A DNA stretch of 64,000 nucleotides, from NCBI GenBank assembly GCA_035772405.1, contig JAYKKM010000054.1:3694001-3758000 (forward strand), read 5' to 3'. Positions 41,501 through 46,552 of this stretch are shown in pieces. Numbering within the stretch: the first letter of the stretch is position 1; each line of letters starts with the position of its first letter. The notes under the pieces are model-generated. The model made no database searches and was not told the DNA's origin. It saw only the letters and a list, made by a program, of their open reading frames with translations. Source of the DNA: Chrysogorgia sp. JL179-B06. Taxonomy: Eukaryota; Cnidaria; Anthozoa; Scleralcyonacea; Chrysogorgiidae. Made by a program: the position numbers and the translations under genes.

Positions 41501-42132
41501 TGATTGTAGAACTGGGCAGAATTAGAATGTATATAGCTACAGTTTAATGTACAACTATAAATTACGTGTCATGTGATAAAGCTACTGCAAAATTATTTTA
41601 GTAATTCAGTTAAATTATTAACAATAATTCTTATAAGCTTTCAGTATCCCTTGTTCGCTCGTACTGTAAGAAATCAGCCATCTGAGATGAACTTTTGGAG
41701 TTTTGCTAGCCATGCTACTTTGCTGGGCGGTTGTTAGTTTTGTTAACGGCCAAAACAATTTGGAAGCACAAAATACCAGATGAGGCAAAGTAAATTCTAA
41801 GGCTTCATTAATACAGTAAAGCTGGTAGAACTTGCTACCTAAGTGCAGGTACCTCGCAACCTAAACGTCATTTATAGACAAATAATATTTTGAAATTGAA
41901 CACATGTTTTCGTAAGACATAACATAAAGACCACAACAATTTCCCATGTGATTTTATCAAAATAATTGCGTTTTATAGACATTCACCTCATGCGAAAACG
42001 ATTATTTATATCAGTCGTTCTCATGATGAATTGCTACGTCAAAAATATGACACTTACCAAATGGTCATGTTCGTCTCCTTTTATCGTTGATAACAATAAA
42101 GAAATAAATACTGGAAGTAACGAAACCTTCAT
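3400..42132 (-). CDS. TM9SF3: TM9SF3 orthologue (transmembrane 9 superfamily member 3), 14 of its coding exons, 3' end outside window
   Basis: This is a multi-spanning nonaspanin of the Golgi/endosomal system; the family is linked to membrane protein sorting and glycosylation. Coding exons, in transcript order: 42132-42058, 38901-38706, 26457-26353, 21362-21345, 18505-18423, 17824-17750, 15544-15467, 13973-13842, 11960-11794, 11122-11028, 9159-9029, 6665-6526, 4826-4758, 3546-3400. All have GT/AG borders, and the cumulative phase fits at every junction (1511 nt, ending phase 2 in a Trp codon). Family hallmarks follow in order: signal peptide then [47 protein letters not shown], the first TM segment with [79 protein letters not shown] and [11 protein letters not shown]. 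An in-frame TGA lies six codons upstream of the ATG. About 503 residues are visible; I infer that roughly 75 more are missing, from the usual family length. The match to TM9SF3 rather than TM9SF1/2/4 rests on RDLGDEYGW and DDLPIWG. Confidence 0.95.
3560..4130. repeat. Two GC-rich repeat fragments with poly-C tract
   Basis: 3585-3690 holds a short imperfect inverted repeat (GATGGATTT ... AAATCCATC) with a GC-rich centre and then repeated TGGCAAG. 3940-4130 is unusually GC-rich for this window (GGCGGGCTTCGCCCCCC) and ends in a run of about 17 C. These look like debris of interspersed repeats; I cannot name the family. Confidence 0.5.
4199..4744. mobile_element. MITE-like element with TTAAAGTGCTACTGCGATG termini
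   Basis: The ends are inverted repeats: TTAAAGTGCTACTGCGATGA on the left and CATCGCAGTATAGCACTTTAA-like on the right. There is no coding capacity. A second copy of most of this element lies in the opposite orientation at 61674-62104, and a truncated one at 48236-48437, so this is an interspersed family. Confidence 0.8.
4758..4826 (-). CDS. TM9SF3: TM9SF3 exon 13
   Basis: It encodes [20 protein letters not shown] then IEM, a conserved helix. Phase 2 on both sides (TG|G and AT|G). The donor is GTAAGTAAG. Confidence 0.95.
5066..5142 (+). repeat. tRNA-like SINE head
   Basis: A good A box (TAGCTCAGTGGTTAGAGCGC) and B box (GGTTCGATTCC) are spaced as in a tRNA, with a partial anticodon stem (CCGA/TCGG). 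The acceptor arm does not pair, and an AT-rich tail follows. It is best read as a tRNA-derived SINE or relic, not a working tRNA. Confidence 0.6.
5225..5390. mobile_element. Small foldback element (~165 bp)
   Basis: The terminal inverted repeats are GAGAACTTCAATATGTCGAA at the left and its reverse complement at the right, with an inner AGTAAAAGTA/TACTTTTACT pair. The centre contains GTCCGAAACGTTGTC, a motif that recurs in other repeats of this window. Confidence 0.75.
5391..6525. other. Intron sequence with nothing recognised
   Basis: AT-rich intron 12 sequence. I see no exon, tRNA, long inverted repeat or coding frame that I can support. Confidence 0.6.
6526..6665 (-). CDS. TM9SF3: TM9SF3 exon 12
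   Basis: It encodes [24 protein letters not shown], then [18 protein letters not shown], the conserved helix and loop with the RPIP motif. Phase 0 to 2. Confidence 0.95.
6789..8707. mobile_element. TA-flanked DNA transposon, nonautonomous (CAGTCRAACCTC termini)
   Basis: The left end is TA then CAGTCAAACCTCTATTAAAC. The right end is the matching inverted CTGTTAAACGG..GAGGTTCGACTG then TA. The TA duplication and CAGTC termini fit the IS630/Tc1/mariner (pogo-like) group. GGCCGCTTAA motifs recur inside. There is no transposase frame. A second MITE (7829-8310) is nested in it. Confidence 0.75.
7829..8310. mobile_element. Foldback MITE, TTAAAGTGCC family, copy 1
   Basis: A ~480-bp palindrome-like element starts TTAAAGTGCCCCTAACCTC and ends GAGGTTATGGGCACTTTAA. 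The arms are about 190-230 bp, including CTTATTTGGAAGAACTTTTA on the left and its complement on the right. It is inserted in the TA-flanked transposon. Open frames here are arm artefacts. Confidence 0.85.
9029..9159 (-). CDS. TM9SF3: TM9SF3 exon 11
   Basis: It encodes [20 protein letters not shown] and [20 protein letters not shown], covering the fourth helix and the next loop. Phase 1 to 0; the exon ends ATG|GTAAG. Confidence 0.95.
9250..10080. repeat. Element bounded by inverted CTGATCTCTAAATAAAGACTG
   Basis: GATCTCTAAATAAAGACTGG at 9258 reappears inverted at 10055-10078, enclosing about 780 bp that includes the 9708-9807 hairpin. It could be a foldback element or two dispersed inverted copies. 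Confidence 0.5.
9708..9807. repeat. Hairpin element with GAGGCGGAGCCGAG centre
   Basis: The left arm CAATTAGACAACGAGCCCGC..AGATAGTCAAC and the right arm TTGACTATCGCTC..GAGTTGTCTAATTG pair over about 42 bp around a 14-bp centre that is itself a GC-rich palindrome-like loop. Confidence 0.85.
10765..10900. mobile_element. MITE with AACAAATAGATTCCATTTT termini, copy 1
   Basis: The terminal inverted repeats AAATAGATTCCATTTT and AAAATGGAATCTATTTG enclose paired GAACGTGGTAAGAAC / CACGTTCTGACGTCATC. The same element is present at 40625-40812. Confidence 0.8.
11028..11122 (-). CDS. TM9SF3: TM9SF3 exon 10
   Basis: It encodes [20 protein letters not shown] and [12 protein letters not shown], the third membrane segment of the family. 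Phase 2 to 1; the donor is GTGAGA. Confidence 0.94.
11519..11587. repeat. (ATT)n microsatellite
   Basis: A nearly pure ATT trinucleotide run with two ATC interruptions. Confidence 0.95.
11794..11960 (-). CDS. TM9SF3: TM9SF3 exon 9: [11 protein letters not shown] cytosolic loop
   Basis: It encodes [19 protein letters not shown], the signature loop of all nonaspanins, then a membrane helix ending DLYTE. Phase 0 to 2; the donor is GTATGA. Confidence 0.95.
12036..12306. mobile_element. MITE with TAGTTAGTGTCAAAGT termini
   Basis: TATATAGTTAGTGTCAAAGT on the left and ACTTTGACACTAATATACTA on the right form imperfect terminal inverted repeats around ~230 bp without coding potential. TTGTTATATAG / CTATATAACAA flank it. 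Confidence 0.7.
12314..12455. repeat. Hairpin element with GCTTCGCCTCGGGC centre
   Basis: CACTTATTTACTGAGACCTC on the left pairs with the inverted sequence ending TCAGTAAATAAGTG. Inner arms are GTGTGTTTTGTGG / CCACAAAACACAC and CCGCCGTTGTTGCC / GGCAACAACGGCGG. Total stem is about 60 bp. Confidence 0.85.
12561..12670. repeat. (GTTG/GTTC)n tetranucleotide tract
   Basis: About 110 bp of TTGG and TTCG tetranucleotides (GTTCGTTCGTTGGTTGGTTG). The apparent Trp/Gly-rich frame here comes from the repeat. Confidence 0.9.
12963..13203. repeat. Foldback element with TTAGGG-like core
   Basis: Arms GTTAGTACGAAGGTTAATAT and its inverted partner near 13130-13170 are bounded by CCGCGGAAGAAAACTGTTCG and CGAACAACTATAGTTTTTCC. 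GGGTTAG-type words fill the inside. Related words recur near 24.87-25.15 kb. Confidence 0.75.
13842..13973 (-). CDS. TM9SF3: TM9SF3 exon 8: first membrane segment
   Basis: It encodes [36 protein letters not shown] and the acidic KEDDLDDM. This is the first post-lumenal transmembrane helix and the start of the cytosolic loop. Phase 0 to 0. Confidence 0.95.
14399..14873. mobile_element. Foldback MITE, TTAAAGTGCC family, copy 2
   Basis: It has the same arms and middle as 7829-8310 (TTATTTGGAAGAACTTTTAA, CATATCAAACAAACTG), starts TTAAAGTGCCTATAAAGTC and ends GTTATAGGCACTTTAA. Confidence 0.85.
14937..15401. repeat. Inverted pair of a 50-bp GC-rich word
   Basis: AGGGCATTTTGCCTCCACGG..GGCGAAAATGGCCCTGGGATC at 14937-14986 returns inverted at 15350-15400 with few differences. 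The ~360 bp spacer is AT-rich with no coding frame. Confidence 0.85.
15467..15544 (-). CDS. TM9SF3: TM9SF3 exon 7
   Basis: This phase 0 to 0 exon encodes [20 protein letters not shown] then NFFQHR, the end of the lumenal domain just before the first membrane segment. The donor is GTAAGT. Confidence 0.93.
15821..16979. repeat. 1.16-kb foldback enclosing a tRNA-like SINE
   Basis: GTGTCGGACGGAAAGCACTA..CACCTTGAGCC (15821-15872) is repeated inverted at 16927-16976. The interior holds degenerate TTAGGG-like words and the tRNA-like sequence at 16258. Confidence 0.8.
16258..16342 (+). repeat. tRNA-like SINE head
   Basis: The A box (TTAGTGTAGTGGTTAG), B box (GGGTTCGAATCCC) and a T stem (CGGGT/ATCCCG) are visible. 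The anticodon arm is weak and a T-rich tail follows. It is a tRNA-derived relic rather than a functional tRNA. Confidence 0.6.
17750..17824 (-). CDS. TM9SF3: TM9SF3 exon 6
   Basis: This phase 0 to 0 exon (25 codons) encodes [20 protein letters not shown] then AFTYE. It has an N-glycosylation sequon (NLT) in the lumenal domain. The acceptor is TTTTTTAG and the donor GTAGGA. Confidence 0.92.
18104..18255. repeat. Hairpin element with CGAGGCGATAGCCGAG centre
   Basis: ATATCGCATACACGAGAAGG pairs with CCTTTCGAGTGTATGATAT, and GCGTTTATTATCTGATT pairs with AATCAGATAATAAACGC. The centre is CGAGGCGATAGCCGAG. Confidence 0.85.
18423..18505 (-). CDS. TM9SF3: TM9SF3 exon 5
   Basis: It starts in phase 1 after GTGTAG and ends CAG|GTAGCT in phase 0. 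It encodes [18 protein letters not shown] then IEIGHNNNQ, matching the lumenal segment after DDLPIWG. Confidence 0.9.
18554..19180. mobile_element. Foldback element (TTAAAGTGCC start) with nested MITE
   Basis: Arms TTTACTATTCATTGGAAATG and the inverted CATTTCATGTGAATAGTAAA lie outside a nested element. GGGTTTGGGGATTT / AAATCCCCAAACTCC mark the outer ends. Confidence 0.7.
18806..19002. mobile_element. Nested MITE, GCCTGGTTTCCATTTGGTC termini
   Basis: TTAAGCCTGGTTTCCATTTG at the left and CAAATGGAAACCAGGCTTTA at the right continue into ~75-bp arms (ACGATCGTATGGTGTCATAG / CTATGATACGGTTGCGATCG). It is noncoding. Confidence 0.85.
19521..21265. mobile_element. Foldback element split by a LINE insertion
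   Basis: The left arm starts CAGGTTGTTGTAGTCTTGAG. The distal part of the right arm (AGTCTTTCTCAAGACTACAA to CAACCTG) is at 21238-21265. The proximal right arm (TGACTCTGAAGATGACTGCC..GAAACGTC, ending ACCAACAAT) is at 19738-19796. The right arm is therefore interrupted by about 1.44 kb of LINE. Confidence 0.85.
19797..21237 (+). pseudogene. 5'-truncated, deleted LINE (CR1/Jockey-type) reverse transcriptase
   Basis: It starts inside the RT at VTPLYKGDD and continues [45 protein letters not shown] and VPQGSILG. The region holding the YADD catalytic motif is deleted at about 20293. It resumes with SLNVKKT and [14 protein letters not shown] and, after a frameshift near 20595, reaches the C-terminal [20 protein letters not shown] and [11 protein letters not shown] block. 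A TAATAATAATATAATAAT tail ends it. It is dead: the active site is missing and stops interrupt it. Confidence 0.85.
21345..21362 (-). CDS. TM9SF3: TM9SF3 exon 4: 18-nt microexon
   Basis: Only 18 nt lie between TTCTAG and GTAGGT. With one base borrowed from each neighbouring exon it encodes DDLPIWG, an invariant TM9SF3 motif that directly follows NHYWYQMYI. The phase is 1 on both sides, so both neighbours join in frame. Without it the conserved motif is absent from the gene. Confidence 0.88.
21770..21850. repeat. Small hairpin around ATACCAGAC
   Basis: AAATACCAGACAGGCGAGG..CCGAAGTCTGGTATTT forms an 11-bp stem with a GGCGAGG-type word in the loop. It resembles the other GC-centred hairpins but is much shorter. 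Confidence 0.5.
21857..22620 (-). pseudogene. 3' end of a second LINE (endonuclease-RT type)
   Basis: Read on the minus strand: SSDDMTLTS (RT motif C remnant), [46 protein letters not shown], then after a frameshift [31 protein letters not shown] and GKRKRGRP. These are the RT thumb and C-terminal blocks of a common invertebrate LINE group. It is truncated at the 5' end and frameshifted near 22200. Confidence 0.8.
22640..26352. other. Intron 3 remainder, little recognised
   Basis: AT-rich sequence without supported genes. 24740-24850 matches, in inverted orientation, 49660-49760 (both with AGGGTTAGTATTCCTTTATT). 25060-25110 has a ~34-bp tandem duplication (TGTATAAAGGTAAAGGTTAG). I see nothing else I can name. 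Confidence 0.55.
26353..26457 (-). CDS. TM9SF3: TM9SF3 exon 3
   Basis: It runs from TTTCAG|AC to ATAG|GTATG, phase 1 to phase 1. It encodes [18 protein letters not shown] and ends in [10 protein letters not shown], lumenal-domain residues of the family. The conserved family cysteine in this block is present. Confidence 0.93.
27161..27560. repeat. Two ~200-bp tandem units near the DIRS-like 5' end
   Basis: TTGCGAAGCGC..TTTACGCTGCTTTATT, TCTGTACTAAGCCAG, TTGCTCTCT..AGGATAGTT, AACTTGGTTTGTTCGTACA and CTTGGTGCTCGCTG recur in the same order about 200 bp apart. Agreement is about 90% by eye. Confidence 0.85.
29440..29860. repeat. ~35-bp tandem repeats, GGGGTTCGATATCGCCTTAC
   Basis: About nine to ten degenerate units of the form TACGCTCGATCCCATCGG plus TGGGGTTCGATATCGCC. 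The array keeps long open frames on both strands, which explains the arginine-rich artefact proteins predicted here. Confidence 0.85.
30378..31064 (+). pseudogene. Fused RT N-terminus and tyrosine recombinase C-terminus of DIRS-like element
   Basis: One open frame of 228 codons. Residues ~18-60 match the DIRS RT start ([20 protein letters not shown], then [15 protein letters not shown]). At about residue 72 the RT stops at GALLA, where the family normally continues into the first catalytic Asp. The frame runs straight on into a tyrosine recombinase: [15 protein letters not shown], the H-x-x-R box [13 protein letters not shown] and [13 protein letters not shown] with the nucleophile Tyr. RT core, RNase H and the recombinase N-terminus are gone, yet the frame is open across the join. 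Confidence 0.85.
31447..31642 (+). repeat. BEL/Pao 5' LTR (196 bp)
   Basis: It matches 36377-36572 with about five differences by eye. It is preceded by ACGG (31443-31446), which recurs after the 3' LTR, so ACGG is the target duplication. A primer-binding-like TGGCACCTCCGAC starts at 31645. Confidence 0.9.
31643..36376 (+). pseudogene. BEL/Pao retrotransposon gag-pol, degraded
   Basis: Order of domains: a coiled-coil gag start at 31664-31929; a gag core ([20 protein letters not shown]) in the frame at 32116-33135 ending in zinc knuckles [14 protein letters not shown] and CYNC..HRAAEC; an aspartic protease motif [13 protein letters not shown] near 33083 in another frame; the RT start at 33760-34012 ([12 protein letters not shown]), cut by a deletion; YVDDL at 34113; RNase H-like remnants; an integrase with HGGVG, CWGC, SDNGATF and the GGQFERLIG block at 34990-35700; and a C-terminal [20 protein letters not shown] domain to 36093. 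At least five frame breaks and an RT deletion show it is dead. A G-rich polypurine tract (GGGGGAG) precedes the 3' LTR. Confidence 0.88.
36377..36572 (+). repeat. BEL/Pao 3' LTR (196 bp)
   Basis: It starts TGTCAAGGACTGGGGATAGG, ends CAGATAATCCACGATA and is followed by the ACGG target duplication at 36573-36576. The host DIRS-like right terminal repeat (ACGGTTCTCCACTTTAGGGC) resumes there. Confidence 0.9.
36573..37760. repeat. DIRS right terminal word and tandem-repeat debris
   Basis: 36573-36623 is the second copy of the terminal word. 36890-37135 is a ~86-bp tandem repeat, nearly three units, containing GTCGTTGGGGGACTGTATTT and CATCCGGGTCCGTACTGG. 37260-37650 has looser ~110-130-bp units with GTTTGTCTCCTGTTCTG and CGCCAGTAAATCTGGT. 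Open frames follow the repeat period. No protein is recognised. Confidence 0.7.
38552..38617. repeat. Perfect-stem hairpin in TM9SF3 intron 2
   Basis: GTGCTACTCTTAGTCTCTTATGGTT with a 2-4-nt loop pairs with AACCATAAGAGTAGCAC, flanked by ATATCT / AGATAT. It lies about 90 bp downstream of the exon 2 donor in transcript direction. Confidence 0.8.
38706..38901 (-). CDS. TM9SF3: TM9SF3 exon 2
   Basis: It starts after a T-rich tract and AG and ends AAAG|GTTTG in phase 1. It encodes the start of the lumenal domain with [32 protein letters not shown] and [14 protein letters not shown], the most conserved TM9SF3 N-terminal block. Confidence 0.95.
38902..40620. other. Intron 1, mostly unrecognised
   Basis: AT-rich sequence with no exon found. 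40080-40215 and 40455-40545 are two related scraps carrying CATCAGAGAGTG with GCTCAAAACG or GGTGAAAGGC words. They look like ends of a dispersed repeat. Confidence 0.5.
40625..40812. mobile_element. MITE with AACAAATAGATTCCATTTT termini, copy 2
   Basis: TTAACAAATAGATTCCATTT at the left and GGAATCTATTTGTTTTATAC at the right enclose inverted TGTTCAGTTATAG / CTATAACTGAACA and GTGGTAAGAAC / GTTCTTACCAC. It is the same family as 10765-10900, with an extra central segment. Confidence 0.8.
42058..42132 (-). CDS. TM9SF3: TM9SF3 exon 1: start codon and signal peptide
   Basis: Twenty-five codons start with ATG at 42132. They encode a Lys, a hydrophobic stretch ([13 protein letters not shown]) and then KGDEHDHL, which is the expected mature N terminus of the family. 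The exon ends TTG|GTAAGTG in phase 0. The ATG is preceded in frame by TGA six codons upstream, so it is the start. Confidence 0.9.
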
Positions 42133-42260
42133 AACTATTTTAAAACTTCAGTTATTCGACCAAGATATCTCAAGACCAGAACGGTTCCAAATTCACAAAA
42201 TGGCCGCCACGTCGCATATCGCAAGCGCACGCGTGTTTTGGCCACGTCATCTGTCCACGC
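42133..42260 (-). promoter_or_regulatory. TM9SF3: Probable TM9SF3 5' UTR and core promoter
   Basis: This is the only sequence between the start codon and the duplicated Hint-gene debris at 42261. It contains GCGGCCATTTTG (minus strand), a YY1-like element often found at metazoan housekeeping gene starts, and several CpGs. No TATA box is evident. Promoter function is inferred from position. Confidence 0.4.
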
Positions 42261-43200
42261 GGTATTCAAACGAGAGGGTGAAATTATGCTGAGGAAGTAG
42301 CTTTTTATTTTATTTATTAACTTTACAACCATATATAAATGCGAAAGAATTAAAACTATTAAATTAGAGAAAAAACTTTGAATAACTAAATATATGGTTG
42401 AAGGTAAGGTCAACAGGACATGAGTAGTCCCATGTGAAGACCGACCTTAATGAAAACAAACATAACATACATAAAATAAAGACCAGAACAAATATACAGT
42501 TTACAGAAGACATGACGAATTAGGAACAACAGCTTAAGTTGAAAGAGCGGCACTTAGAACAGAAGGTTTTCCAAGTGCGCATTCTGTTAACATCGAAAGA
42601 TGAGTGTAGTAGAGAAGAGTAGTAAACAGTTAGTCTGTGTTTGAAGGAGGAAACGGATGAACTATTACGAATGGTTGGAGAGAGATTATTCCAGAGAAGG
42701 ACAATTCGGTTGAAAAAAGAGTTCCTATAGAGAGACGTCCTGCAATGGTTGACTTGAAGCAAGTTGTCCTTATTTGAACGGGTGCGAGACGTGCTTTGAG
42801 AAGAAAAAGTGACGAAAGAGGAGATGTCTAGGTCGAAGAGGCCTTGTTTACATTTAAAAAAGAAAACGAGATCCTTTAGTTCAAGCCAGTAGGATATCGG
42901 AAGTAAATTAAGCTTCTTAAGACGTTCAATCTATCGAAGAGACTGAAGGAATTGGTGCCGTATGCGCCGCTCACCGAACAAGGAACATTGTTGGTTGATG
43001 GTGTTTTCACTTCTTGTTATGCAGAAATCAGAAGTCATCGTCTCGCCCACATTGCTTTGGCTCCCTTGCGCCTGTGGAAGACTTGGTTTCCTGCCAAAGA
43101 GGTTCAACATGGAATTCATTCTTATGCAGAGCATCTGCAAAAAGGGGTTGAATGGTTCAAGCCTCTTCTTCCAAAACCAGTTTCTGATGTTTTTGGGTAA
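42261..43200 (+). pseudogene. Truncated duplicate of the Hint-domain gene
   Basis: 42261-42301 matches two pieces of the intact gene (53709-53763) with about 16 bp deleted. After an interruption, 42930-43200 matches its last ~270 bp through the stop codon almost exactly, including [20 protein letters not shown] and [12 protein letters not shown]. The N-terminal two thirds and the Hint cysteine are absent, so no functional protein is possible. Confidence 0.92.
42302..42929 (-). mobile_element. LINE 3' end inserted in the Hint pseudogene
   Basis: The minus strand encodes a LINE C-terminus (RTSLYRNSFFNRIVLLWNNL, then SSVSSFKHRLTVYY) and ends in an A-rich tail next to 42301. It sits between the two Hint pieces and replaces about 65 bp of them. 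Confidence 0.75.
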
Positions 43201-43554
43201 GATGAAGGAGAGTGACATGCATGAGTTTGAACATTTGTAAACATAGATTGTAACTTAATCCGCTCTATTTGGATCTCTGTGATAAATATCATCCAAAGGA
43301 ACTGTAACGAAAAAACCGTAGATATTAAAGTCTTGACGACTGTTACATTTACTCGCATTTTATTGTCTCAATTATATTTTCTTATATTACATCTTTTGGT
43401 ATTCAGTGCATGTTTGTAGTATTATAATTGACGTTAAAGTGCCCGTGTTGACCTTGCACAGAAATGTTAGTGGTAAGACCTACAAATATAAAGAGAGAAA
43501 GCCCATTGCTCTCAAGTAAGTCAGTATAACCAGCGTGAATCTGATTTAAATCAC

Positions 43555-43945
43555 CAGATGTATAGGCTGTAATGTTGTAAACTAATGCTTACCTTACCCA
43601 CTAGTAGCAGTACTAGATACTCTAGCTAGAGTATAACGCATTGTCCTGAGTCATGACAACACATGGTTTCAGTTCTTCCTTCAATGCTTGCATCTTTGCT
43701 TGCCTTTCTAATTCTCTTTCTCGTAATCGTTGTTTCGTTATTGGGAAGATCGCGGTAAAACTATATTGTTAAAATCTTAGATTCAGTAGCGTAGCAATAG
43801 GCGGTTCATTGAACCAGGGCCCCAAGCAAGAAAAATCTGATCCAACGGATTATTCCGCTGACTGTCCCAAATTTCTGGACACGCGACTACAAAAGCCCTC
43901 ACTCTTGAACCGGGGCCCCTGAAACCCTAGCTACGCCACTGCTTA
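43555..43945. mobile_element. Segment unique to copy A, including a CAGTRGCGTAGC MITE
   Basis: About 285 bp (43555-43838) is absent from copy B at 54472. Its right part belongs to a ~158-bp MITE bounded by CAGTAGCGTAGC at 43784 and GCTACGCCACTG at 43941. Copy B keeps only the right terminus of that MITE, so B carries a deletion here. Confidence 0.75.
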
Positions 43946-44219
43946 GATTATTAAACGTATTTCACGATTGCACTTGTAATACCTCGCTTGCGACCATGGA
44001 TGGGGAAAATAAACTCTAGGTGTGGGAGAAAAGGCGGGCGAGTGGTTTTCTAGTTCATGATACAGTTTCCCAATTTTCGTCAAATGTTCTATTCACTAAT
44101 ATAAAGTGTAAGACTTTGAACAGAAATGTTTAATTAAAAGATTGTTTTTTAACAATTAATTTTGTTAATAGAATTGCAAATTAATTAATTGTTATAAATG
44201 TCATGGCTCGATAGTCTAA

Positions 44220-44575
44220 ATCATGAGAAATTGCATTTTTCCGCATAAAAATGTTTGTAATGCAGATCTGAGCTTCATCGTGGTTCATTGCATATAGCTC
44301 TAGTGGTTGTCTTGTTTACTGAAACGTTTTATATCCTCAACGTTTACCTGAGTGGAGAAATCGTGTTTCCAATAAATCCATAAAACTAATTTGCATAAAA
44401 TCTGCCGCTTATATCATAAACACAATTTCTCTAGATAATGCTACAAGTGCGAAACTTTTCAATAATCAAGACAACCGCTAGAGCAATGCAATGAACCAAA
44501 ATAAAGCTCAGATCTGCATTACAAAACTTTTATGGGGGAAAAGGCAATTTCTCGTGATGCAATTACTCATATTTT
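44220..44575. repeat. Foldback repeat in copy A (partner at 55435-55735)
   Basis: ATGAGAAATTGCATTTTTCC..CAGATCTGAGC pairs with GCTCAGATCTGC..GGCAATTTCTCGTG. Inner pairs are TTCATTGCATATAGCTCTAG / CTAGAGCAATGCAATGAA. Confidence 0.8.
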
Positions 44576-44770
44576 CAGCCCGAGTAGTGGCAACCGGGCT
44601 GAAATTTTCGCCATGTAATCGCAACGTCAATTTTTAAGGGCTTTATTTATAAGACCGAGCTGAAACAGCTTCATCCCGGCAAACCCGGCTGAGATTTGAG
44701 CCGCGGCTGAGATTTGATCCCCGGCTGAGATTTCAGCCCTGGCTGAAAGTCTCCATGTACTCGGCCCCTA
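44575..44770. repeat. GGCTGAGATTTCAGCC short tandem palindromes
   Basis: Repeated words of the form CCGGCTGAGATTTGAGCC and CGGGCTGAAATTTTCGCC end in CTCCATGTACTCGGCCCC. A shorter version is in copy B at 55730-55885. Confidence 0.7.
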
Positions 44771-45968
44771 AAATGGTTTTATCTATAAAGAATTTTCATA
44801 TTAAAATATTAAATTTTTATCTGCTGGTCTCATAAAATTAGTAATTCATCATCAATGAAAAGCAATTAATAAGTGCTATTTCCCTTCACATCCTCGGGTA
44901 ACTCCGCCATCTTTTAAAAACTCGTGGTTAATCCTATAGTTGACAACCCTCCCCCCTCGGTCTTAACATTGATAGGTGCATTACTTCGTCGATGTCGACG
45001 CTCTGTTTTTAACGTATCAGGGGCGGGTACAGCGGGCGTGACTGGGATTACTAGTCAGCCCCCTTTCCTGTCCCAATCCCAACCGATACACTATAATTGA
45101 TAGACTTCGATTCGGAAACTATCATGAGCAAAGGTTAAGTTATTCTACATTCTTCCATTTTCTGATTTCTTGTTTTGAATCTAAATCTTGCCTTGTTAAT
45201 AGTGTATGATTTAACTATGTCACGCAAACATCGCTGAAAATGTGATTCTAGATCTTAAAAATATCAAACTTTTCTGGATCTAGATCGTGGCGGTTCGCCA
45301 CAAACGTACACTAGAAGTAACAAGTATTGCTTGCCTTATAATTATAGTTACTGTATACCACTGTATACGACGCATGCAAGGCTCGTCAAAAACTAGAGAA
45401 TGTGGTGAAGGTCTACGATTTCCATGTTTGAGCATCTTATAGTCACAAAGTGACCCCCTTGAAAAAATCCTGTATCCCTGTGTATTTAAGACAAGAAATG
45501 GTCTAGCTTTTTATGTATTCTTGGTTTGACTTCTGTTACAAATGTTTAAATTGATGTTTAAATTGCTTTTGAATTGCATGATTGTTCCTTGCCGACCTTT
45601 GAGAGCTGTATCTGATGTTCACATATTGTTTTGTTTTGAAGATATTAAGCCAAGGTAAAACAATTAAACCCAATCATTTTGTTCCTCTTATTTTCGGATC
45701 AACTGGAGATAAGAGGAACCTAAAACCAAATTCCGCTAGTGTGCCACAAAAATATGCATGTTGTCAATGGTACAAACAAAAAAATCCAATCAAAACTTCA
45801 GTTCATCCCCTGTACTAGTGTAAGTGGGACACCACCTGGAAATAACTTAATGCCTCAGTTAAATAGGAAAACAATTTCCTAAACCTTTACCTGCATGTGA
45901 CATTAACAATGTAATTTTATCTTCTATTCCAAAAATAGGTACGCGATGCGTATATGTGACTACCGCTA

Positions 45969-46400
45969 TAGACGACTTTCACGATCATGCGCAGTTGCAA
46001 CAAATATTCAAATTTTCATAAAATTTTCATCATTCAAAAAATGTTTCAGCTGGAAAGAGCATATTGAAAATAGTAGAAGTGCAAAGTTTGAAAGGAATTG
46101 TGTAAAAAAGGAAGAAGTTACACAAGCAGAAAGTTGGCCATTTCAAAAGGGATTTATTAGTGATTTAATAAGGATTTTGGCTTGGCGGGCGGGCGTTACA
46201 CGCCAAGCCAAAATCCCTATTAAATCCATAGTGAAGAGCAAAACTTCCAAAGTGTGTAGCTTTCGCAGTATTTGCCCGATTAGTTTCAAACTTTGCACTT
46301 TTACTATTTTTAATATGATCTTTCTAGCTAAAACAGTTGTTTTTACCTCATATGAAAATTTGAAATAAAATTGCTACTGCGCATGACCCTGAAACTCGTC
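45969..46400. mobile_element. TA-flanked MITE present only in copy A
   Basis: It is bounded by TAGACGAC..GCGCAGTTGC and GCGCATGACC..CTCGTCTA between TA dinucleotides. Copy B has the uninterrupted site (CCGCTATTAAGG) near 57061. It has long imperfect arms (GAAAGAGCATATTGAAAATA / TTTTTAATATGATCTTTC) and a central GGCTTGGCG..CGCCAAGCC hairpin. Confidence 0.88.
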
Positions 46401-46552
46401 TATTAAGGATAGAACAAGTAGAATTAAGAAGTAATGCATGAAAAGCACACAGACACACAAAGAAATTGATAGTTATTTTAAATCACGTTATACATGTGTT
46501 GCTAATTTGAACATGGCATATATTATACGGGCTGTTTCCAAAAGATTAAAGG

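Noticed and set aside
42952..43200. Independent small Hint-fold gene
   Set aside because: It is identical to the last third of the intact gene, lacks the catalytic Cys and signal peptide, and is interrupted by a LINE. It is called a pseudogene instead.
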